From: an uncultured Oscillospiraceae bacterium
GTDB taxonomy: Bacteria > Bacillota > Clostridia > Oscillospirales > Oscillospiraceae
Length of the DNA: 27,884 nucleotides
NCBI GenBank assembly: GCA_934511165.1
Contig: CAKSWA010000027.1
Coordinates: 1 to 27,884, forward strand
Direction: 5' to 3'
The notes beneath the pieces are model-generated. The model saw only the letters and a list, made by a program, of their open reading frames with translations. It searched no databases and was not told where the DNA came from. Every line of letters begins with the position of its first letter. The first letter of the stretch is position 1. Below, in pieces: positions 22,252 to 27,884 of the stretch. The position numbers and the translations under genes were made by a program.

Positions 22252-23996
22252 TTTCGTCCCTTCGCTTTCTTCTGATATATTTCCGCGGAGCACGGCGCAA
22301 CGTCGATGGCGATCTCGCCGCTTTCCGAGGATACAATTTTTCTGCCGCTGATGCGGGGCATCCATGCCCCCTCGGCGGCGATTTTCGTTTTCACCGGCTC
22401 GTTTCCGGCGTTGAGAACAACCAGAGTTTCCTCCTCGCCGTATGTCCGGCGGAAGGCATACACGTTGGAAGCATCGTCGCAAAGGCACGTGCGGAAGTCC
22501 CCGCGGAGGAGGGACGGCGACTCCCGCCGTATGCCGATGAGTTTTTTGTAATAGGCGAAAAGCTCTTTCTCCTGCTTCTCTTCGTCCCACTCCATGGCGA
22601 TGCGGCAGTTTGGGTCGTTGCCGCCGGAGAGCCCCACCTCGTCGCCATAGAACACCGCCGGGCAGCCGGGGAACGTCATTTGCAGCGCAGCGGCAAGCGC
22701 ATGCCGCCGCTTGTCGCGGCAGAGCCAGCGGAAGCGCTCGGTATCGTGGCTGTCGAGCGGGTTATAAAGCCGCAGCGCCGTCTCCCACGGATAGAGCGAG
22801 AGCATCCGGTTGAGCCGGTGGTCGAGCTCCGAGGGCGATAGACGATCCTCTGCAAGCCAGTCTCTCGCCGCGTCCCGGAAGAGGTAGTTCATCGCAGAAT
22901 CGAGCCGGTTTGGTGCCAGCAGCCGGTGCGCGTCCGCCCACGTTTCGCCGAGCAGAAGCGCCTCCGGATTTTCCTTTTTGATCGCATCGGAGAAGTGCTC
23001 CCAGAACTGCGTGGGCGCTTCGTCCGCCACGTCCAGCCGCCAGCCGTCAATGTGGAAATTGCGTATCCAGTACTTGCCGACCGTGATGAAGTAGTCCCGC
23101 GCACCGGCGTCCGCCAGATTGATTTTCGGCATCCATTTGTAATGGCCGACGCAGTCGTAATTCTCCAGTTTCTCATTCACCGGGAAGCTCTGCGGGAAAA
23201 ACCAGGAGGCGTAGCCGGAGCTCTCGCCATGCTTTACAACATCCTGAAACGGCGGCCAGTAATACCCGCAATGGTTGAATACGCCGTCAAGCAGCACCCG
23301 CAGTCCCAGCTTGTGGGCGGTGCGGACAAGCTCCGCGAGATCGTCCTTCGTGCCGAAGGCCGGATCAATGTCGAAATAATCCACGGTGTCGTACTTGTGG
23401 TTGGAAGGCGCTTTGAATATGGGCGTGAGGTAGAGGCATGTTGCGCCGAGATCGCGGATGTAGCCAAGCTTTTCGATAACGCCGCGAAGATCGCCGCCCT
23501 GAAAATTCTCCCGCGTCGGCGGCGCCCCCCACGGCTCCGCGCCGGGCGGGTCGTTTGACGGATCGCCGTTTCGGAAGCGTTCGGGGAAGATCTGATAATA
23601 TACCTGCTCGGATGCCCAATCCGGCGCGCGGCTGCCGTCCGTCGGGTTCGGCCAGAGAAATTCGAAGAAATTATCCTCCTCCGCCGCAGCGGAAAAGCCG
23701 TTCTTCCCGAGCCAGACGCTCTCGCCGCCGCTCTCGATGAGAAAAGCGTACCGCGTGTAGGCGGAAATGCCGTCCGTCTGGATGGCCGCCCGGTAATGGT
23801 CGAGATAAGCGTCGCGAAGTTCCCGTACCATGGGAACAGCGCGGCGCGTCTCGCCGCTTTCATACCGCGGCCACCAGAAGAGCGTGACCGCGTCCGCGTC
23901 TGCACGGGCAGTACTGAGCGATACGGCCAGCTCGTTTCTCCCGCGGGGCTGGAGGTAGTCCTCCGTATTTCGGAACTGAATGGCTGCCAGGTTCAA
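22248..23996 (-). CDS. Cytoplasmic GH13 alpha-glucan hydrolase, neopullulanase/cyclomaltodextrinase type
   Basis: The 582-aa enzyme hydrolyses alpha-1,4 (and possibly alpha-1,6) bonds of imported malto-oligosaccharides or cyclodextrins. An N-terminal CBM34-like beta domain covers about 1-125. The TIM barrel has DGVFNHCG (region I), GWRLDVADE with nucleophile Asp322, LLLGETW with acid Glu351, and LDSHDTER with Asp418. The MPKIN segment is the region V spelling of the neopullulanase (GH13_20) subfamily. No signal peptide is present. The start is TTG 23996, with GGGGGG 8 nt upstream; the ATG within that site is out of frame. The stop overlaps the start of the binding-protein gene. Confidence 0.93.
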   Translation of the reverse strand: MNLAAIQFRNTEDYLQPRGRNELAVSLSTARADADAVTLFWWPRYESGETRRAVPMVRELRDAYLDHYRAAIQTDGISAYTRYAFLIESGGESVWLGKNGFSAAAEEDNFFEFLWPNPTDGSRAPDWASEQVYYQIFPERFRNGDPSNDPPGAEPWGAPPTRENFQGGDLRGVIEKLGYIRDLGATCLYLTPIFKAPSNHKYDTVDYFDIDPAFGTKDDLAELVRTAHKLGLRVLLDGVFNHCGYYWPPFQDVVKHGESSGYASWFFPQSFPVNEKLENYDCVGHYKWMPKINLADAGARDYFITVGKYWIRNFHIDGWRLDVADEAPTQFWEHFSDAIKKENPEALLLGETWADAHRLLAPNRLDSAMNYLFRDAARDWLAEDRLSPSELDHRLNRMLSLYPWETALRLYNPLDSHDTERFRWLCRDKRRHALAAALQMTFPGCPAVFYGDEVGLSGGNDPNCRIAMEWDEEKQEKELFAYYKKLIGIRRESPSLLRGDFRTCLCDDASNVYAFRRTYGEEETLVVLNAGNEPVKTKIAAEGAWMPRISGRKIVSSESGEIAIDVAPCSAEIYQKKAKGRK

Positions 23997-24012
23997 CGGC
24001 GCATCCCCCCTT

Positions 24013-25032
24013 TTATGGTTTCATGGTAGAGCTGCGCTCTATCACTTTCGTTGTGATCTGCGACCGGCTTGCGCCGAAATCCGGCTTATCCATCTGCCGG
24101 AAGAGCGTTTCGGCGGCGATCCGCCCAAGCTCAAACGTATCGACATCCACCGCGGAGATCGGAAGCTCTGCCATTTCCGTGACCTCGGTATTGTCAAAGC
24201 ACAAAATACCGAGATCGTCCGGGACGCGCCGGCCGAGCTCCCGCGCGCCGCGCAGCGCGGCAAGCGCCATTTTATCGTCACAGCAGATCACGGCGTCCGG
24301 TGCGGCAGCGCTCGCAAAGAGCGTTTTGAGATAGAGCTTTGTCTCGTCAAACGCCGCGGCGGGGCTGACGCGGTAGACCGGGTCGGGCGTCAGTCCGGCG
24401 CGGGTGAGCTCCGCGCGGTATCCTTCGAGACGGTCGCGCGTAAAAAGCTCCTTATCGCCGCGGGTGAGGAACCCAACGCGGCGATAGCCCTTGCCAAGGA
24501 GATAGCGCACGGAGGCCGCGCCCGCCTGCTCGTTGGCGATATCCACCCAACTCAGTCTGCCGCCCGCGTGCTTCACGCGGCCGAGGACGACGAACGGGAA
24601 GGACATATCCTCTACGAGCTTCACAATGGAGCTCTGCAGCAGCGACACAGGAAGGACAAGACCGTCAATTTTCTTGCTGCGTATCAGCCTTTCGAGCGAT
24701 CCGCCGCCGCCGCGCTCATCGTTTGCACTGGTGATGATAAAGTTATATCCTTTCCGGTGCGCCGCCGTTTCGATGCCGAAGACGGTGTTATTGAAAAAGC
24801 GGTTGGCGTAGGACTGTGTATCGGAGACGTTCACGGCAATGGCGATGGCGCGGGCGCTGCCGCTCGCGAAGCTGCGGGCAATATCGTTCGGAACGTATTT
24901 CAGCTCTTCCATCGCGCGGTAAATGCGGTTGGAGGTTTTCTCGGAGATCGGCGCGGATTTGTTGATGACGCGCGAAACCGTAGACGCCGATACGCCGGCC
25001 AGCTTCGCCACGTCCCGTATGGTGGCGGACAT
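24013..25032 (-). CDS. LacI family regulator of the maltodextrin operon
   Basis: The 339-aa regulator has an N-terminal LacI helix-turn-helix and hinge (residues 3-55: TIRDVAKLAGVSASTVSRVI, then YVPNDIARS). A periplasmic-binding-protein-like effector domain follows; ICCDDKMALAALRGA and GILCFDNTEVTEMA are characteristic segments. It probably represses this operon until a maltodextrin or glucose derivative binds. The gene is first in the operon, 16 nt before the GH13 gene, and two matching operators lie in its own leader, so autoregulation is likely. The ligand is inferred from the neighbours. Confidence 0.94.
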   Translation of the reverse strand: MSATIRDVAKLAGVSASTVSRVINKSAPISEKTSNRIYRAMEELKYVPNDIARSFASGSARAIAIAVNVSDTQSYANRFFNNTVFGIETAAHRKGYNFIITSANDERGGGGSLERLIRSKKIDGLVLPVSLLQSSIVKLVEDMSFPFVVLGRVKHAGGRLSWVDIANEQAGAASVRYLLGKGYRRVGFLTRGDKELFTRDRLEGYRAELTRAGLTPDPVYRVSPAAAFDETKLYLKTLFASAAAPDAVICCDDKMALAALRGARELGRRVPDDLGILCFDNTEVTEMAELPISAVDVDTFELGRIAAETLFRQMDKPDFGASRSQITTKVIERSSTMKP

Positions 25033-25056
25033 AATTCGCCCTCCTTCCCGCTATTA

Positions 25057-25070
25057 TGCAACCGTTTGCA
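25057..25070. promoter_or_regulatory. LacI-type operator 1
   Basis: TGCAACCGTTTGCA is a 14-bp imperfect palindrome with the central CG typical of LacI/GalR operators. It lies 24 bp upstream of the LacI start codon, inside the leader, where bound repressor could block elongation. Confidence 0.75.
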
Positions 25071-25094
25071 CGCTGGGGTGCAAAGCCCCCTTCT

Positions 25095-25131
25095 CCTGCC
25101 GGGATACGGCAGGGTTCTTCCGTAAAAGAAC
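25095..25131 (-). other. Two adjacent hairpins in the operon leader
   Basis: CCTGCCG pairs with CGGCAGG (25095-25101/25107-25113), and GTTCTT pairs with AAGAAC (25114-25119/25126-25131). They lie back to back between the two operators. Their role is unknown; leader stabilisation is possible. No alternative pairing or T tract suggests attenuation. Confidence 0.5.
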
Positions 25132-25144
25132 GAAAAGCGGGTCA

Positions 25145-25158
25145 TGCAACCGTGTGCA
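25145..25158. promoter_or_regulatory. LacI-type operator 2
   Basis: TGCAACCGTGTGCA shares its first nine bases with operator 1 (TGCAACCGT) and ends in the same TGCA. It lies just downstream of the -10 and covers the predicted transcription start, so bound repressor should block initiation. Confidence 0.75.
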
Positions 25159-25163
25159 TTGTC

Positions 25164-25192
25164 ATGCTATCACAGGGGCAAAAGAGCGTCAA
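25164..25192 (-). promoter_or_regulatory. Promoter of the lacI-amylase-transporter operon
   Basis: On the minus strand TTGACG (25187-25192), a 17-bp spacer and TAGCAT (25164-25169). The predicted start falls in operator 2, with a leader of about 125 nt to the lacI ATG. Confidence 0.7.
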
Positions 25193-25196
25193 CGCC

Positions 25197-25215
25197 GTTG
25201 CATGAATGTTGCATG
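25197..25215. repeat. GTTGCATG direct repeat upstream of the operon promoter
   Basis: GTTGCATG occurs at 25197-25204 and 25208-25215, an 11-bp period, just upstream of the -35. The TGCA core resembles operator half-sites, so this may be a third regulator contact or an activator site. Confidence 0.45.
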
Positions 25216-25288
25216 GCGGCCCAAAAGGTTCGGCAGTTCCGCTAATTTTTCCGCCGCGTTTTATGGCAATCCGCCATGCACACGCAAC

Positions 25289-25323
25289 GCGCCCCCGCCT
25301 GTCTTGTGGACAGGCGGGGGCGC
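25289..25323 (-). terminator. Strong hairpin after the MGMT-like gene
   Basis: A perfect 15-bp GC-rich stem (25289-25303 with 25309-25323) with loop TTGTG lies about 30 nt past the stop at 25354. There is no clear T tract on the minus strand. Confidence 0.7.
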
Positions 25324-25353
25324 TTCGGGCTTTAGTATATTGCCGGGACTTTT

Positions 25354-25650
25354 TCAGCAGTCCCAGCGGTGTTTTTTCATATCGACGCAGCCGTTGGGGC
25401 GAAACGTTACGCCCTCGCGTTCGAGCCGTTCGCGCTGCTCGGGAAAGTGCTGTGCGAGCCGCCCGGCGTGGTTTACAACGCGGTGGCAGGGATAGACGCC
25501 GTAAAGCTCCGCACGGCTCAAAACTTTTCCGACGAGGCGGGAATTTTTCTCCCGCCCGATGAGCCGCGCAATCTGCCCGTAGGACGCGACGCGCCCTTCG
25601 GGGATCTCCTCCACGGCGGAGAGGATTTCATATACGATTCCTTCGTCCAT
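25354..25650 (-). CDS. MGMT-family single-domain alkyltransferase-like protein
   Basis: The 98-aa protein consists of the DNA-binding/methyl-acceptor domain of methylated-DNA-cysteine S-methyltransferase, without the N-terminal domain. The active-site motif is PCHRVV with Cys55, so the acceptor cysteine is retained; alkyltransferase-like (ATL) proteins have Trp there. The preceding GRVASYGQIARLIG and the NSRLVGKVL helix are family hallmarks. It could remove alkyl groups from O6-alkylguanine or flag such lesions for excision repair; activity of this short form is not established. GAGAGGG lies 6 nt before the ATG. It is monocistronic, next to the truncated decarboxylase gene. Confidence 0.88.
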   Translation of the reverse strand: MDEGIVYEILSAVEEIPEGRVASYGQIARLIGREKNSRLVGKVLSRAELYGVYPCHRVVNHAGRLAQHFPEQRERLEREGVTFRPNGCVDMKKHRWDC

Positions 25651-25678
25651 CGTCTGCCCTCTCTGCCGCGCCGCGGCT

Positions 25679-25891
25679 TCAGTCGTTCCAGATCTCCTTC
25701 GCTATGCGGAACACTGCCCACGCCTTCGGCCAGCCGCAATAGAAGGCCGCGTGGGTGACGATCTCGGCGATTTCTTCCTTGGTAATGCCGTTTTTCTTCG
25801 CGCTCATCAGGTGAAAGCGGATGCTGCTGTCTGTGATCCCCTGCGCCATGAGTGCGACAACCGTCACGAGCGAGCGATCGCGCAGAGAGAG
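25679..25891 (-). pseudogene. 5'-truncated carboxymuconolactone decarboxylase family gene
   Basis: About 70 codons of a CMD/AhpD-like protein remain, from LSLRDRSLVTVVALMAQG through EEIAEIVTHAAFYCGWPKAW to the stop. The N-terminal part of the family is missing. The open frame continues to 26062 but beyond 25891 it is antisense to a different gene. Members of this family are small helical disulfide or decarboxylase enzymes; the remnant lacks the N-terminal half. A loss-of-function deletion is the simplest explanation. Confidence 0.75.
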
Positions 25892-25904
25892 CGCGGCGCT
25901 GCAC

Positions 25905-26108
25905 GGGCACAAGAAGTCCGTTCTCATCACCGCGATGGCGGACACCTGCCCGGACGCCGCCTCCGGCGCGAACGCCACGTTCCGCGAGATTAACAAATAT
26001 CTTAACTGGACAGACGCCGGCGTTCTCAACGCCATGAACGCCTCCACGGCGGACGATCTCACGCCCGCTGATCTCGAGCGCGCCTACGAGCTGGGCAGAA
26101 AGCTTTGA
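25905..26108 (+). pseudogene. 5'-truncated flavodoxin-type NAD(P)H oxidoreductase gene
   Basis: About 67 C-terminal codons are left of a flavodoxin-like FMN oxidoreductase, starting GHKKSVLITAMADTCPDA and ending ERAYELGRKL before the stop. This resembles the C-termini of clostridial flavodoxin-family NAD(P)H oxidoreductases. The FMN-binding N-terminal part is absent. It faces away from the truncated decarboxylase, so the original pair was divergently transcribed and the shared 5' region was deleted. No ribosome site or start is evident. Confidence 0.7.
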
Positions 26109-26124
26109 CCTTTAAAATTCAAAG

Positions 26125-26153
26125 GACAGACCGGATGTGTTTTCCGGTCTGTC
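26125..26153. terminator. Terminator shared by the oxidoreductase remnant and the polyferredoxin gene
   Basis: A 10-bp stem (GACAGACCGG with CCGGTCTGTC) with a 9-nt loop is followed by TTTT on the plus strand, and by A-rich sequence on the other side. It lies between two converging genes. Confidence 0.8.
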
Positions 26154-26162
26154 TTTTCGGCA

Positions 26163-26987
26163 TTACAGCGCTTTTTTCGGGCAGCTTTTGACACACTCCA
26201 TGCAGAGGATGCACTCCGTGCCGTTTTTGCGCTTTCGGGAATTATCCGTCACATCCACGTCCATGGGGCAGACTCTTCTGCACTTTCCGCAGGAGATACA
26301 TTTTTCCTTGTCGCACGTGACGCGCAGGGCGGAAAAATAGCTCATCGGCTTGAGAAATACGGTGATCGGGCAAACGTATTTGCAGAACGCGCGGTTATCC
26401 TTCAGCGCATACGCGAGAGCGATGCCAACAGCGTAATAAACGGCGTTGCCGATGAGAAATGCCCAGAACATGATGCGTTCCAGGTTCCCCACATGTGCGA
26501 GGAACAGCACCGCTACGAATATGAGCGAGGCGGCAAACGTGATGTACCGGATCCAGCCGAACGGTTTTCTCGGCTGCCGCGGTGCTTTGTACGGGAGAAA
26601 ATCCAAGACCATCGCCGTCCAGCAGGCGTAGCCGCACCAGCCGCGCCCGAAGAGCAGCGGCCCGAAGATCTTCGCCACGGCATAGTGGATGGTCGCGGCC
26701 TCGAACACGCCGGTGAAAAGGTAATACCAGAAGCCCTCGATCTGCATGTTCTCCCGGCAGATAATGCCGAGATACACAAGCATATAAAGCCCCACCAGAA
26801 GCTGTACGATGCGCCGGGCGTGGCGGTAGTTTCGTGTAAAGAGGAACAGCCCCAGCGCGATGGAAAGTCCGATATAGCTGAAATTAAAAAGATAGAAAAG
26901 ATTGTCCTTCGTAAGCCACAGCGTGACCGCAACGGTCTCAAACGCCGCGAGCAGAAGGATCGGCCCGAGGTATTTGTTCTTTTTCAT
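26163..26987 (-). CDS. Membrane 4Fe-4S polyferredoxin, NapH/FixG-like
   Basis: The 274-aa integral membrane iron-sulfur protein has about six membrane helices between residues 6 and 215, with family motif GRGWCGYACW after the fourth and CKYVCPITVF near 225. Two ferredoxin 4Fe-4S motifs follow: CISCGKCRRVCP and CILCMECVKSCP. The topology suggests an electron carrier between quinone and a soluble or membrane partner; the partner is not in the window. ATG 26987 is preferred over 27029 because MKKNKYLGP matches a standard membrane start and GGAG lies upstream. It may be an orphan redox subunit, not part of a complete Nap or Rnf system. Confidence 0.88.
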   Translation of the reverse strand: MKKNKYLGPILLLAAFETVAVTLWLTKDNLFYLFNFSYIGLSIALGLFLFTRNYRHARRIVQLLVGLYMLVYLGIICRENMQIEGFWYYLFTGVFEAATIHYAVAKIFGPLLFGRGWCGYACWTAMVLDFLPYKAPRQPRKPFGWIRYITFAASLIFVAVLFLAHVGNLERIMFWAFLIGNAVYYAVGIALAYALKDNRAFCKYVCPITVFLKPMSYFSALRVTCDKEKCISCGKCRRVCPMDVDVTDNSRKRKNGTECILCMECVKSCPKKAL

Positions 26988-27092
26988 TTCCTGTCGGCTC
27001 CTTCCCTTTTTACGAACGCATTGTATCATGCAGCCGACTGAAAGAACAGCGTCATATCGCCGAAATCACTGCCGAAAAAAAAGGCTTTCGTT

Positions 27093-27745
27093 TTACCCCT
27101 CTGCGCCGGGCCGAAGCGGGCCATAGAAATAGCTGGCCGTTGCGCCGCCGTCAATGAGGAACGTGGAACCGGTGATGAAAGCGCCCTTGTCGCTCATCAA
27201 AAGCTCTGCCACATTGGCAGCCTCGTCCGCCGTGCCGGGGCGTCCGGCGGGACACTTGGCGAACATGTTCTTGTAGAAATCCCCGCGCGGCCCGTTGAAC
27301 TCGTCAAGCGCCAATGGGGTAACGATGATACCGGGGGCAATATCGTTGAGCCGCGCGCCGCGCTCTCCCCACGCCACCGCCTGCGCCATAACGCGCTTTT
27401 CGTTGCACCGCTTCGCCAGCTGGTAGGCGTGAAGGGTATCGCGGATGTTTTCCGGCCGCAGGAAGTCCAGCTCCAGCAGCTCTTCGGCAGGCGCCGCGGC
27501 AAGCCGGGCGTCCTGCTCCGCCGTCAGCGTGGGCCGCCGTCAGCGTGGGCATACGCCAGCCGGACTGGCTGGAGATGGTGACGCCCACACCGCCGGAGGC
27601 AATAACCTTTCCAACCTCCTCCAGCAGCGCTGCCGTGCCGTAGAGATCGACTTTCAGGATGGCTTCCACGGGCGCCTGACTGGGAGACACGCCCGCAGCG
27701 TTCACCAGCATTTTGATTTCGCCGTACTTCTGTCCTTCGGCAATG
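27093..27745 (-). pseudogene. SDR family oxidoreductase gene, frameshifted and 5'-truncated
   Basis: A short-chain dehydrogenase is recognisable in two frames. The upstream frame runs from IAEGQKYGEIKMLVNAAGV to ISSQSGWRMPTLTA, which includes the catalytic Ser region. The downstream frame carries LHAYQLAKRCNEK (YxxxK catalytic pair), then NDIAPGIIVTPLALDEF and a normal C-terminus with stop at 27093. They are joined by an exact 16-bp tandem duplication at 27518-27549, which shifts the frame between the Ser and the YxxxK. Removing one copy restores reading. The Rossmann NAD-binding N-terminus (GxxxGIG) is also missing, because the gene abuts the XRE gene near 27745-27775. Confidence 0.8.
27518..27549. 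repeat. Exact 16-bp tandem duplication
   Basis: CCGCCGTCAGCGTGGG occurs at 27518-27533 and again directly at 27534-27549. Sixteen bases shift the SDR frame by one. Confidence 0.95.
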
Positions 27746-27778
27746 AAGCAGAGGTTGTCAGAAGGGGGAACTGCTTCA

Positions 27779-27884
27779 ATGAACGGAGCTACTACAATAC
27801 AGGAACGACTAAAAGATTTACGATTAAACAAAGGATTAAAACTGGAAGAACTGGCAGAGCAAACGGGTATTTCAAAATCGGCTC
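27779..27884 (+). CDS. XRE-family helix-turn-helix regulator, 3' end outside the window
   Basis: Thirty-five codons are visible, beginning MNGATTIQERLKDLRLNKG and continuing with KLEELAEQTGISKSA, an XRE-type DNA-binding helix-turn-helix. The ATG at 27779 has AGAAGGGGG 10 nt upstream; an in-frame ATG at 27743 lacks a good site. The base composition is clearly AT-richer than the surrounding genes and the family is common in integrative elements. The gene is cut by the window edge. Confidence 0.8.
   Translation, partial: MNGATTIQERLKDLRLNKGLKLEELAEQTGISKSA

Noticed and set aside
25076..25135. Riboswitch or attenuator in the LacI leader
   Set aside because: The two hairpins are simple and independent, with no alternative pairing, T tract or known aptamer.
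25892..26062. N-terminal extension of the decarboxylase frame to 26062
   Set aside because: This part is antisense to the oxidoreductase remnant and shows no family features.

Overview
The window looks like chromosome from a high-GC, endospore-forming gut-type clostridium, most likely of the Oscillospiraceae/Ruminococcaceae group. This rests on spoIIE, mreB, comF, recD2 and a ComF/MreB/UvrA gene order on one strand, on Firmicutes-type promoters (TTGACA/TATAAT with 17-bp spacers) and on GGAGG-like ribosome sites. No genus can be fixed from the sequence alone.

Positions 1-10280 hold a minus-strand housekeeping block. In transcription order it is uvrA, a small membrane protein gene, recD2, comF and mreB, closed by a hairpin terminator, then spoIIE and a 136-aa protein gene overlapping it by 4 nt. 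At 10253-10356 two strong promoters diverge, one for uvrA and one for a tRNA-Asp/tRNA-Thr pair. Next come a nucleoside phosphorylase gene (minus) and a plus-strand group: phosphoglucomutase, a TfoX-N protein, a Na+/phosphate cotransporter preceded by PhoP-box-like repeats, and a TetR-type regulator.

Positions 16300-18560 hold a truncated membrane protein gene and an ECF sigma factor gene overlapping a membrane protein gene that may encode its anti-sigma factor. Positions 18561-25215 hold a maltodextrin-type utilisation operon on the minus strand: LacI regulator, cytoplasmic neopullulanase-like GH13 enzyme, lipoprotein substrate-binding protein, then two permeases. No transporter ATPase is present, so a shared MsmX/MsmK-type ATPase is presumably encoded elsewhere. 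Two copies of a TGCAACCG..TGCA operator lie in the LacI leader, consistent with autoregulation. About 630 bp separates the binding-protein gene from the permeases. It is filled with a composite, hairpin-dense repeat that includes a 276-bp unit with 18-bp perfect terminal inverted repeats, and its tail block recurs at the left edge of the window.

The right end (25350-27884) shows gene decay. It has a one-domain MGMT-like protein, two facing 5'-truncated remnants (carboxymuconolactone decarboxylase and flavodoxin-type oxidoreductase) fused at one deletion point, and an intact membrane polyferredoxin. An SDR oxidoreductase gene there is broken by an exact 16-bp tandem duplication and also lacks its 5' end, where it abuts an AT-rich XRE-type regulator gene running off the window and possibly marking the edge of a mobile element.

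The most distinctive features are the structured repeat inside the sugar operon, the operator layout of the LacI leader, the PhoP-like boxes before the phosphate transporter, and the run of fresh inactivating lesions near the right edge. I found no CRISPR array, rRNA, complete insertion sequence or recognised defence system.
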